Source of the DNA: Thermohalobaculum sp964576075
GTDB taxonomy: Bacteria; Pseudomonadota; Alphaproteobacteria; Rhodobacterales; Rhodobacteraceae
NCBI GenBank assembly: GCA_964576075.1
Contig: CAZNTX010000007.1
Location: 1-64,000, forward strand
Direction: 5' to 3'
DNA: 64,000 nucleotides
Part shown: in pieces, positions 23,573 through 32,965 of the stretch
Layout of the letters: each line of letters opens with the position of its first letter
Numbering within the stretch: position 1 is the first letter of the stretch
Made by a program: the position numbers and the translations under genes
Notes under the pieces: model-generated
Told to the model about the DNA's origin: nothing
The model's database searches: none
What the model saw: the letters and a program-made list of their open reading frames with translations, nothing else

Positions 23573-25452
23573 GCGGCGGCCTCGTCCCGCGCCCAGGCTG
23601 CGAGCATCAGGACCGTCCAGAGCCGGTCCCCGTGGTCCGCCCGTCCCGCGAGATGGGCGGACCAGGCGGCGCGGAGGGGGGCGGGGTCGAGCCCGAGCCG
23701 CCCCTCCCAGTCCGTCTCCGCCATCAGCCCCTCCGCCCAGGGGCGCAGCCGGCCCCTCAGCCAGTCCTCGACGGGGATCTCGAAGCCCTGTTTCGGCCGG
23801 TCGATCAGGGACTTGGGCAGCCGCTTCTCCAGCATCCGCCGCAGGATCCACTTGGTCCGCCCGCCGCGCAGCTTGAGCTCCGGGGCGAGCTCGAAGGCCG
23901 CGCGCACCACCCGATGGTCGAGGAAGGGCACCCGGACCTCGAGCGCATGGGCCATCGAGGCGCGGTCCACCTTGGTGAGAATATCGTCCGGCAGATAGGC
24001 GGCGAGATCCATGAGCTGCATCTGCCCCACCGGGTCGAGCCCCTCCGCCGCGGGGCGCGCGGTCTCCTCGGGCTCCGGCCCGAGCCCGCGCCAGCGCGTC
24101 ACCGCCGCCTCGAGCGCCGCTTCCGGCGTGGTCGCCCCCAGCATCGCGGCGAGCTTGTGCACCCGCCGCCCGGCGCCCGCGAGCCCCGCGGCGCGGCCCG
24201 CCCGGTCGACGAGCCCCGGCGGCAGGCGGGTGAGCGCGCCCCCGGCCGCCCGGCGCAGCCAGCCGGGCACGGGGCGCAGATGCGCGAGCCGGGCGAACCA
24301 GCGATACCGGTTGTAGCCCGCGAAGAGTTCGTCCCCCCCGTCGCCCGAGAGCGCGACCGTCACATGCGCCCGGGCGAGCTCGGAGAGCAGCAGCGTCGGC
24401 AGCGCCGAGGCATCCCCGAAGGGCTCGCCATAGACCCGCGCGAGCCCCGGCACCGCCGCGAGCGCCGCCTCTTCGTCGACGGTGAGCTCGGTGTGCCGCG
24501 TGCCCAGCCGCTCGGCCACGGCGCGGGCATGGCGCCCCTCGTCGTAGTCCGCCCGCGGGCTCGCGATGGAGAAGCTCCGCACGGGCTCGCCGGCCGCCTC
24601 CTGCATCAGCGCGGTGACGAGGGAGGAATCGATCCCCCCCGAGAGGAACGCCCCGAGCGGCACATCCGCCACCAGCCGGCAGCGCACCGCCTCGGCGAGC
24701 GCGGCCTCGATCCGCGCCTCGGCCTCTTCGGGATCCGCGATGCGGGGCGTCTCGGCCAGCGCCGCGATCTCTGCGGCAACGTCGTAGAAGGGCGCCTCCC
24801 GCGGCGCTCCGCCCGGCGCGAGGCGCAGCACCCGCCCGGGGCGGAGCTTGCCTATCCCTCGATAGATCGACCGCGGCGCCGGCACATACCCGACCCGGAG
24901 ATAGGCCCCGAGCGCCGCCCGGTCGATCTCCGGGCGCGCCATCGCCGGCCAGAGCCCCGCGAGCTCCGAGGCGAAGGCGATCCCCCCGGGGCGCTCCGCC
25001 CAATAGACGGGCTTGATCCCGAGCCGGTCCCGCGCCAGCGCGAGCTCCCCCCGCTCCCGGTCCCAAAGCGCCAGCGCGAACATGCCGACCGAGCGGGAGA
25101 GCGCCGCCTCGAGCCCCACCGCCGCGATGGCCTCGAGCAGCGCCTCGGTGTCCGAATGCCCGCGCCAGCGATGCCCGGGGCGGAGTGCGCGCAGCGCCTC
25201 GGCGTTGTAGATCTCGCCGTTATAGGCGAGCACATAGCGCCCGCAGGCCGAGACCATCGGCTGCGCGCCCGCCTCTGAGAGGTCCTGGATCGAGAGCCGG
25301 CGATGCGCGAGCCCGACCCCCGCAGGCGCATCGGCCCAGACCCCGCCCGCATCCGGCCCGCGATGGGCGAGCGCCCCGGCCATCGCGGCCAGCCGCCGCT
25401 CGAACGGCTCCGCGCGCGCGGGCGGGCCGACGAGCCCCGCGATGCCGCACAT
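23539..25452 (-). CDS. asnB: Asparagine synthase (glutamine-hydrolysing), polysaccharide-cluster type
   Basis: 637-aa two-domain enzyme. The N-terminal glutaminase domain starts MCGIAGLVG with the catalytic Cys 2 and has LAHRGPDAGG, LAHRRLSIQDLSEAGAQPM and YNGEIYN. The synthetase domain has the ATP pyrophosphatase loop FLSGGIDSSLVTAL at about residue 268, VALSGDGGDELFAGYNRY and KVDRASMAHALEVRVPFLD. Such asnB paralogues commonly sit in capsule or exopolysaccharide clusters, where they amidate sugars or other acids rather than aspartate. It starts one base into the glycosyltransferase stop (TGATG), so the pair is coupled. Its 3' end overlaps the convergent beta-helix gene. Confidence 0.85.
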   Translation of the reverse strand: MCGIAGLVGPPARAEPFERRLAAMAGALAHRGPDAGGVWADAPAGVGLAHRRLSIQDLSEAGAQPMVSACGRYVLAYNGEIYNAEALRALRPGHRWRGHSDTEALLEAIAAVGLEAALSRSVGMFALALWDRERGELALARDRLGIKPVYWAERPGGIAFASELAGLWPAMARPEIDRAALGAYLRVGYVPAPRSIYRGIGKLRPGRVLRLAPGGAPREAPFYDVAAEIAALAETPRIADPEEAEARIEAALAEAVRCRLVADVPLGAFLSGGIDSSLVTALMQEAAGEPVRSFSIASPRADYDEGRHARAVAERLGTRHTELTVDEEAALAAVPGLARVYGEPFGDASALPTLLLSELARAHVTVALSGDGGDELFAGYNRYRWFARLAHLRPVPGWLRRAAGGALTRLPPGLVDRAGRAAGLAGAGRRVHKLAAMLGATTPEAALEAAVTRWRGLGPEPEETARPAAEGLDPVGQMQLMDLAAYLPDDILTKVDRASMAHALEVRVPFLDHRVVRAAFELAPELKLRGGRTKWILRRMLEKRLPKSLIDRPKQGFEIPVEDWLRGRLRPWAEGLMAETDWEGRLGLDPAPLRAAWSAHLAGRADHGDRLWTVLMLAAWARDEAAAQVSESEPTSR

Positions 25453-26639
25453 CAGCCGCTCTCCCCGGGGCTCGGCGCCAGCCGGTCGTAGAGCGCGAGA
25501 TGGCGGGCGACCACGTCCTCCACCGAGAACACCGCCTCCGCGAGCCGCCGCCCCGCCGCCCCCATCGCCCGCGCCCGCGCCGGATCGGCCAGCAGCCCCG
25601 CGATCGCCTCGGCGAGCGCCGGCGCGTCCTTCACGGGCACGAGGAGGCCGGTCTCCCCCGGCTCGATCGCGTCGCGATTGCCGGGCGCGTCGGTGGTGAC
25701 GACCGGCCGCCCCGCCGCCGCCGCCTCGATCAGCGCCTTCGGCACCCCCTCGCGATAGGAGGGCAGGGCGACCACCGAGGCCCGGGCGAGGATCTCCGGA
25801 ATGTCGCGGCGGTGCCCCCAGAACTCCGCCGCCCCCTCCGCCTCCCAAGCCGCGAGGGTCTCTGCGTCCACGCTGTCCGGATTGGCGGGGTCCGGCGCGC
25901 CGACCCAGACCATCCGCGCGCGCACCCCCCGCGCCTTCAGGATCCGCGCCGCCTCGACGAACTCGCCCGCCCCCTTGAAGCGCAGCATCCGCGCCGGCAC
26001 GACGACGAGGGGCGGGTCCTCGGGCTCGGCCTCCGGGCGATAGCGCGCGAGATCCGTCCCCGAGCCGCGCAGGATCTCCACCCCGCCGCCCGGGCGCACC
26101 CCGAGGCCGCCGATGGTCGCGAGATCCTCCGCGTTCTGGAAGATCGCCGCGGCGCGGGGGCGGTTGAGCGCGAGGCGATAGAGCGGCACGAGGCTCGCCC
26201 GGATGGCCCGCGCCTTGGCGCTCTCGGAGATGAACAGGAAGCCGAGCCCGGAGATCGCCGCCACCACCGCCTCGACCCCCGCGAGCCGCGCCGCGACCCC
26301 GCCATAGAGCACGGGCTTGATCGTCACGAGATGCACGAGATCGGGCCGCAGCCTCCGGAAGAGGGCGCGCAGGCGCCCGATGACGGCGATGTCGCGCCCG
26401 GGCTGGATGCGCCCGCGCCCCATCTCGACGGCCTCATGGGCGAAGCCCATGGCGCGGATCTCCGCCACCGCCTCGGCGGGCTCGGCCGGGGTGACGAGCG
26501 TCACCGTCCAGCCGGCCGCCCGCGCGCCGAGCGCGATCTCGCGGCGATGGGAGAGGAAGAAGGCCGGGTCGTTGACCACGAGGGCGAGGCGCCGGCGCTC
26601 CGCCGCCCGATCGCGCCCGGGCGCAGCGGGCCCGCTCAT
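25452..26639 (-). CDS. Glycosyltransferase family 4
   Basis: 395-aa GT-B-fold glycosyltransferase. The N-terminal half has LALVVNDPAFFLSHRREIALGA and RPDLVHLVTIKPVLYGGVAARLAGV; the C-terminal half has the donor-binding pattern VVVPARMLRFKGAGEFVEAA, then ASVVALPSYREGVPKALIEAAAAGRPVVTTDAPGNRD with the conserved E-x7-E equivalent. It probably transfers a sugar from an activated nucleotide sugar to a growing surface polysaccharide at the inner membrane. Upstream partner of asnB. Donor and acceptor are not predictable. The ATG at 26637-26639 gives MSGPAAPGRD. Confidence 0.8.
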   Translation of the reverse strand: MSGPAAPGRDRAAERRRLALVVNDPAFFLSHRREIALGARAAGWTVTLVTPAEPAEAVAEIRAMGFAHEAVEMGRGRIQPGRDIAVIGRLRALFRRLRPDLVHLVTIKPVLYGGVAARLAGVEAVVAAISGLGFLFISESAKARAIRASLVPLYRLALNRPRAAAIFQNAEDLATIGGLGVRPGGGVEILRGSGTDLARYRPEAEPEDPPLVVVPARMLRFKGAGEFVEAARILKARGVRARMVWVGAPDPANPDSVDAETLAAWEAEGAAEFWGHRRDIPEILARASVVALPSYREGVPKALIEAAAAGRPVVTTDAPGNRDAIEPGETGLLVPVKDAPALAEAIAGLLADPARARAMGAAGRRLAEAVFSVEDVVARHLALYDRLAPSPGESG

Positions 26640-26745
26640 GCGCCCCGGCTCCGGCCCGCCGCCGACCGCTCCCGCGATGCCTCGCCCATCCGCCCTCTCC
26701 CTGGCGTGCCCCGGGCCGGCATCTGCGCCGGGCCCGCGCCGGGTG

Positions 26746-27444
26746 TCAAGCGCGCCGCGGCCCGGCCCCGGCGAGAAGCTCGGCCCTGAGCGCCGCGACG
26801 CTCGGGATCTCGAGCCGCCGCCCCTCGCGCCGCACGAGCCCCGCCGCCTGCAGCCGGCTCATCTCGCGCCCCACCGCCTCGCGCTGGCCGAGGATCGCAT
26901 CGGCGAGCGCCTGCTGGGTGGGCAGCTCGCCGATCGCCGCGGCGTCCGTGCCCGTGGGCTCGGCGCGGGAGAGAAGATGGGCGATCAGCCGCTCCCGCGC
27001 GTTCATCGTGGTCACGTCGAGCATCCGGGAGGAGAGCGCGCGCACCCGTTCGGCGAGATGGGCGAGGATCGCCCAGCGCAACTCCGGCACCGAGTCGATC
27101 AACTCGCGGAAGGTGGCCGGCGCGACCCGCCCGAGGCGCACGGGCCCCGTCGCGATCACGCTCGCCGAGCGCGGGCCCCCGTCGATCGCCGCGATCTCCC
27201 CGAAGAGCGCCCCAGGCCCGAGCTCGGAGAACCCGACCTCGCGCCCGGAGGCGGCGAAGATCGTCGCCCGCACCGTGCCGCTCAGCAGGAAATAGACGTC
27301 GCGGCTCTCGTCCTCCGCGCTCAGGATCGCCGTGCCGGCCTCGAGCCACAGCTCGCTCCAGCGCCGGGCGAGCGCCGCGCGCGCCTCCGCCCCGCAGGTG
27401 GCGAGGGGGCAGCGCTCTGGCAGAGCGTCACAGATGTCGTCCAT
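26746..27444 (-). CDS. Crp/Fnr-family transcriptional regulator
   Basis: 232-aa regulator with an N-terminal cyclic-nucleotide-binding-like beta-barrel (LSAEDESRDVYFLLSGTVRATIF, GALFGEIAAIDGGPRSASVIA, about residues 35-110), a long dimer helix, and a C-terminal winged helix with LPTQQALADAILGQREAVGREMSRLQAAGLV (about 170-200). The Cys residues at 5, 12 and 17 do not match the Fnr cluster ligand set clearly, so effector type is open. It lies 106 bases from the glycosyltransferase gene and 70 bases from the FAD reductase gene, all on the same strand; it may control either. Confidence 0.8.
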   Translation of the reverse strand: MDDICDALPERCPLATCGAEARAALARRWSELWLEAGTAILSAEDESRDVYFLLSGTVRATIFAASGREVGFSELGPGALFGEIAAIDGGPRSASVIATGPVRLGRVAPATFRELIDSVPELRWAILAHLAERVRALSSRMLDVTTMNARERLIAHLLSRAEPTGTDAAAIGELPTQQALADAILGQREAVGREMSRLQAAGLVRREGRRLEIPSVAALRAELLAGAGPRRA

Positions 27445-27514
27445 CGCCGGTCCCCCGTTCGCCGGCTCCCCCGGGACACTTACCGCCGCGGCGGGGGCGA
27501 GGGCAACGCCGCGA

Positions 27515-28741
27515 TCAGGCGAGGCGGGCGAGATCGGCCGCCGGGTCGGCCAGCGCGTCCGGGTCCGGCGCCTTGCCCGCCTCGAGCCAGCGCTTGCCGG
27601 TCATGTAGGCCTTGGGGTCGGAAATCGCGTCGACCGCGAGGAACTCGCGCCCGCGGAAATACCAGAAGGAGCGCCCGCCGGGCCGCGTGCCCGGGCGTTC
27701 GACCACCCGGTCGTGCCCGGTGCCGAGCCCCGCGATCTGCAGCCGCGCGTCGTATTGATCGGACCAGAACCAGGGATGGGGGCGGTAGGGCGCGTCCGAG
27801 CCGAGGATGGCCGCCGCGGCATGGGCCGCCTGGTCGATCGCGTTCTGCACGCTCTCGAGGCGCAGGCGCCCGCCCTTCCAGGGGAAGCTCGCGCAGTCGC
27901 CGGCGGCGAAGATCGCGGGGTCCGACGTCCGGCAGGTGGCGTCCACCGCGATGCCGTTCTCGAGCGCGAGCCCCGCCGCCTCGGCGAGCGCGGTGTCGGG
28001 CTGGACCCCGATGCCGACGATCGCGGCGTCGATCTCGAGCGCCTCGCCGGTGGCCAGAACGGCGCGGGCGACCCGGCCGTCGGGCCCGGGCTCGAGCCGG
28101 TCGAGCCCGGTGCCCGTGCGGATCTCGACGCCGTGGCGCGCGTGGATCTCCGCCACCGCCGCGGCGGTCTCGGCGCAGGCGACGCGGGCGAGGATGCGCT
28201 CGGCGAGTTCGATCACGGTCACCCGGCAGCCGAGCGTCGCCGCGACCGCTGCGGCCTCGAGCCCGATATAGCCCCCGCCGACCACGAGGAGCCGCGCGTC
28301 CGCCCGGAGATCGGGGGCCATGCGGTCCACATCCGCGCGCGCCCGCACGACATGGACGCCCGGCAGCGCGCCGCCGAGCCGCTCGGGCAGCCGCCGGGGC
28401 AGGGCGCCCGTGGCGAGCGCGAGGGCGCCGTAGGGAAGGGTGCGCCCGTCGTCGAGGCGGACGCGGCGCGCGTCGCGGTCGATCGCGGTGGCGGCGGTGC
28501 CGGTGAGGAGGGCGATGTCCTGCTCGGCATAGAAGGCCGGGGGTTTGAGCGCGAGGCGCTCGGCGGACATCTCGCCGAGCAGGTATTTCTTGGAGAGCGG
28601 GGGGCGCTGATAGGGCGGGTCGGGCTCGCGCCCGACCAGGGTGACCGGGCCGCCATAGCCGCCCGCGCGCAGGCCGGCGGCGAGCGAGAGCCCCGCTTGC
28701 CCCGCGCCGAGGATCACCACGCTGTCGGGACGGCCGGCCAT
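27515..28741 (-). CDS. FAD-dependent ferredoxin/rubredoxin reductase
   Basis: 408-aa NAD(P)H-dependent flavoprotein. FAD motif VVILGAGQAGLSLAAGLR (about residues 8-25), YQRPPLSKKYL typical of the ferredoxin and putidaredoxin reductase group, ALATGALPRRLP, NAD motif LLVVGGGYIGLEAAAVAATLG (about 155-175), and the second FAD motif AIFAAGDCASFP. The C-terminal domain (HPWFWSDQYDARLQIAGLG) is the Reductase_C fold. Electron acceptor is unknown; no ferredoxin or P450 gene is near. Upstream are 487 non-coding bases; downstream is the Crp-type regulator gene. Confidence 0.8.
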   Translation of the reverse strand: MAGRPDSVVILGAGQAGLSLAAGLRAGGYGGPVTLVGREPDPPYQRPPLSKKYLLGEMSAERLALKPPAFYAEQDIALLTGTAATAIDRDARRVRLDDGRTLPYGALALATGALPRRLPERLGGALPGVHVVRARADVDRMAPDLRADARLLVVGGGYIGLEAAAVAATLGCRVTVIELAERILARVACAETAAAVAEIHARHGVEIRTGTGLDRLEPGPDGRVARAVLATGEALEIDAAIVGIGVQPDTALAEAAGLALENGIAVDATCRTSDPAIFAAGDCASFPWKGGRLRLESVQNAIDQAAHAAAAILGSDAPYRPHPWFWSDQYDARLQIAGLGTGHDRVVERPGTRPGGRSFWYFRGREFLAVDAISDPKAYMTGKRWLEAGKAPDPDALADPAADLARLA

Positions 28742-28918
28742 CTCGCTCCTCCATGCAGCACCCGGTCCCTCTCGCGCGGGCGCGCGCGGCGGTCAAGCCC
28801 CGGCCGCGCGCGGCCTGCGGGACGACGCGTCACGGGGCGGCGGCAGGGCCCCGCACGGCGGCGGGCTCGCCGGGCGGCAGGGGCGGCGCGCCCGAGGCCC
28901 GCCCGGCGCCCCGGGCCC

Positions 28919-29013
28919 GGCCCGGCGCGGCCCGAGGCCCCGCCCACCCCGGCAGTCGTCGCCGCCCGCGGCGGCGTCCGGGCTCCCCCACAGGCCTCGG
29001 GCCGCGCCGGGCC
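28919..29013. repeat. Long GC-rich palindrome, family with conserved loop ends
   Basis: Arms of 21 bases (28919-28939 and 28993-29013) pair perfectly around a 53-base loop. The loop starts CCGCCCACCC and ends CCCCCACA; the same ends flank the loop of the palindrome at 48008-48109 (read on the other strand), although the outer stems differ. Confidence 0.75.
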
Positions 29014-29168
29014 TCGCGGACAGGAAGACGGGGGGCGGGCGGCGCGAGGGGGGATCGTGGAGGTCGGAGGCGTGTCGGCCGCGCGCCGGGGGGCGGACTG
29101 GCAGTCGGGCGTCAAAGGGACGGACGGCGGCTGGCCGCAGCAGAGGAGGGGGTTGGATCACCGGCGCG

Positions 29169-29194
29169 GCGGGCCTTCCGAAGGGAAGGCCCGC
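29169..29194 (-). terminator. Hairpin downstream of clpA
   Basis: An 11-bp perfect stem (29169-29179 with 29184-29194) and a 4-base loop GAAG, 35 bases past the clpA stop. No clear T-run follows, so it may be a termination or RNA-end stabilising hairpin. Confidence 0.5.
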
Positions 29195-29228
29195 GGCGGT
29201 GTCGAGGCAGGGGCGCGCGCCCCTGGGC

Positions 29229-31550
<2,322 letters not shown>

Positions 31551-31626
31551 CGCGAACTCCTTCTCGGCTTGGGGCGGCCCTCGCGAGGGCCAAGGCACCG
31601 GCCTAGCCAACCGGCGGTCATTTTAA

Positions 31627-31654
31627 CTTTGGGGTTGTGTGCCCGGCGATCAAG
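31627..31654 (-). promoter_or_regulatory. Possible heat-shock (RpoH/sigma32-type) promoter of clpA
   Basis: On the minus strand CTTGATC (complement of 31648-31654) and CCCCAAAG (complement of 31627-31634) are 13 bases apart, close to the sigma32 pattern CTTGAAA-N11-16-CCCCATNT, about 77 bases upstream of the clpA start in an otherwise GC-rich gap. Confidence 0.4.
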
Positions 31655-31799
31655 CAGAACTTTGGCCGAGGACAGGTTGCCATCGCGTGAGCCTGGGCGC
31701 GTCGGGCTCGCGGGCCGGCGCAAACAGGGCGAGGCGGCGCGGAAAGCGCGCGCGCGGCGCGGGACGTCGCGGAGCGGGTCGGCGGGGTGGGCGCCGGCC

Positions 31800-32171
31800 T
31801 CACTCCTTCTCCATCGTGCACTGCAACGGATGCTGGTTCGACCGCGCGCAATCCATCACCTGCGTCACCTTGGTTTCGGCGACTTCGTAGGGGTAGATGC
31901 CCACCACGGCGACGCCGCGGTTGTGCACCGTCATCATGATGTCGAAGGCGCGGGCGTGATCGAGGTTGAAGAACCGCTCGAGCACGTAGACGACGAACTC
32001 CATCGGCGTGTAGTCGTCGTTCAGCAACAAGACCTTGTAGAGCGAGGGCCGCTTGGTCTGCTGCCTGGTCTTGACGGCGATGCCGCTGTCGCGGTCGCCA
32101 TCGTCCTCCCCCTCGCCGGGGCCGGAGGACCGTGTCGCGATCGGGAATGCAACAAGCGCTGTCTCGGTCAT
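31800..32171 (-). CDS. clpS: ATP-dependent Clp protease adaptor ClpS
   Basis: 123-aa adaptor that binds N-degron substrates and docks on the ClpA N-domain. The flexible N-terminal extension (about 1-40, acidic then basic) precedes the core KVLLLNDDYTPMEFVVYVLERFF, with the Asn-Asp pair and Met of the substrate pocket, followed by HNRGVAVVGIYPYEVAETKV (conserved His on the ClpA-facing side). The ATG at 32169-32171 starts MTETALVAFP. Adjacent to clpA on the same strand but 249 bases apart with its own space for a clpA promoter. Confidence 0.95.
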   Translation of the reverse strand: MTETALVAFPIATRSSGPGEGEDDGDRDSGIAVKTRQQTKRPSLYKVLLLNDDYTPMEFVVYVLERFFNLDHARAFDIMMTVHNRGVAVVGIYPYEVAETKVTQVMDCARSNQHPLQCTMEKE

Positions 32172-32227
32172 GCCTCGCTCTCGCAGCCACCGTCTCGGCG
32201 CAAGATATATCGAGGCATCGCCATGAG

Positions 32228-32251
32228 AAAAGGGGGCCGGAGCCCCCTTTT
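32228..32251. terminator. Bidirectional intrinsic terminator between phasin gene and clpS
   Basis: AAAAGGGGGC (32228-32237) pairs with GCCCCCTTTT (32242-32251) around a CGGA loop, giving a 10-bp stem flanked by A and T runs on both strands. It lies 27 bases past the phasin stop and upstream of clpS, so its main job is to end the phasin transcript. Confidence 0.85.
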
Positions 32252-32278
32252 CCGCCTGTCGCGCTCGCGGCGGTCGGA

Positions 32279-32710
32279 TCAGACCGCCTGCGCCTTCATC
32301 ATGTCGCTCGCGGCGGTGAAGCGCTCGTTGATCGGCTCGAAGATCTCCTGGCCGGCGCTCGTCATCATCTCGTTGAGCTTCGTCGCCTCGGCCATGAACG
32401 CCTCCATCGAGGTCTTGGCATAGGCGGTCTGCTTCTCGAAGAGCTCGGTCACCGACTTCGCCTCGGTCATGTCCTTGGCGGCGGCGAGACCGTCCTCGTA
32501 GGCCTTCTTCGTATAGGCGGCGATCTCGGCGTTCATCTCCTCGGCGGCCTTCGCGGCGCGCTTCGAGGAGGCGACCATCGCGTCCATGTTGTGGCGGCCG
32601 AAGGCGGCGACGTCTTCCATCGACTTGGTCATCTTTTCGACGGAGTTCTCCATCGTCTTCTGCGCCTCGGCGGTGAACTCCTCGACGGTCTTGGTGGCAT
32701 CGGTGTCCAT
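32279..32710 (-). CDS. Phasin (polyhydroxyalkanoate granule-associated protein)
   Basis: 143-aa, Met/Ala/Lys-rich, fully helical amphipathic protein of the Phasin_2 type, which coats PHB granules. Typical stretches are KMTKSMEDVAAFGRHNMDAMVASSKRAAK and TELFEKQTAYAKTSMEAFMAEATKLNEM, the latter matching the family's central helix. No signal peptide. The ATG at 32708-32710 is preceded by GGAGAGAGGA. Upstream lie a heat-shock-like promoter and an inverted repeat of TGC-rich octamers; an intrinsic terminator lies 27 bases downstream, so it is monocistronic. No phaA/B/C/R/Z genes are in the window. Confidence 0.85.
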   Translation of the reverse strand: MDTDATKTVEEFTAEAQKTMENSVEKMTKSMEDVAAFGRHNMDAMVASSKRAAKAAEEMNAEIAAYTKKAYEDGLAAAKDMTEAKSVTELFEKQTAYAKTSMEAFMAEATKLNEMMTSAGQEIFEPINERFTAASDMMKAQAV

Positions 32711-32780
32711 GATCGGTCCTCTCTCCTGGTCCGTTCGGGCGATCAGGCGCCTGCCTTGCCCGGTCAACTCTGTGACCCGA

Positions 32781-32809
32781 AGATGGGGATTTTGCTGCAC
32801 TGCGTCAAG
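32781..32809 (-). promoter_or_regulatory. Heat-shock (RpoH/sigma32-type) promoter of the phasin gene
   Basis: On the minus strand CTTGACG (complement of 32803-32809) and CCCCATCT (complement of 32781-32788) are 14 bases apart. The second box matches the sigma32 consensus CCCCATNT exactly and the first differs at two of seven positions. It lies about 70 bases before the ATG. Confidence 0.55.
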
Positions 32810-32826
32810 AGATTTTTTGCAGTGCA
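32796..32826. promoter_or_regulatory. Inverted-repeat operator upstream of the phasin gene, candidate PhaR site
   Basis: TGCACTGC (32796-32803) and GCAGTGCA (32819-32826) form a perfect 8-base dyad with a 15-base spacer, straddling the -35 box of the phasin promoter. TGC/GCA-rich sites in front of phaP are known targets of the PHB-responsive repressor PhaR in Paracoccus and Rhodobacter; assignment here is inference. Confidence 0.45.
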
Positions 32827-32965
32827 CCATGGGGCGGCGCTTGACGGCTTCTTAACGATTCTCAAACCATAAAGCCTGTGCTAAGGTTGTCGGACAGGCA
32901 GGACCAGCCGGGCCAGAGACCCGGGGCGAGCGCGAGACCCGCGAAGATCGGGCGAAGAGGCGAAC

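Larger units (their letters stand above)
28742..29228. other. 487-base intergenic region with hairpins
   Basis: No gene seen. It holds a long palindrome (28919-29013) and a short terminator-like hairpin (29169-29194), described separately. The left part must contain the promoter of the FAD reductase gene, but I cannot identify boxes. Confidence 0.5.

Noticed and set aside
20510..25066. 1518-codon open frame on the minus strand across the beta-helix and asnB genes
   Set aside because: Antisense to the beta-helix gene and out of frame in asnB. Its composition (runs of Arg, Gly, Ala, Asp-Arg) is typical of shadow frames in GC-rich DNA; no domain visible.
32830..32900. CtrA-type site (TTAA-N7-TTAA) upstream of the D,D-carboxypeptidase gene
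   Set aside because: The first half TTAAC fits, the second half reads CAAAC; too weak to list.
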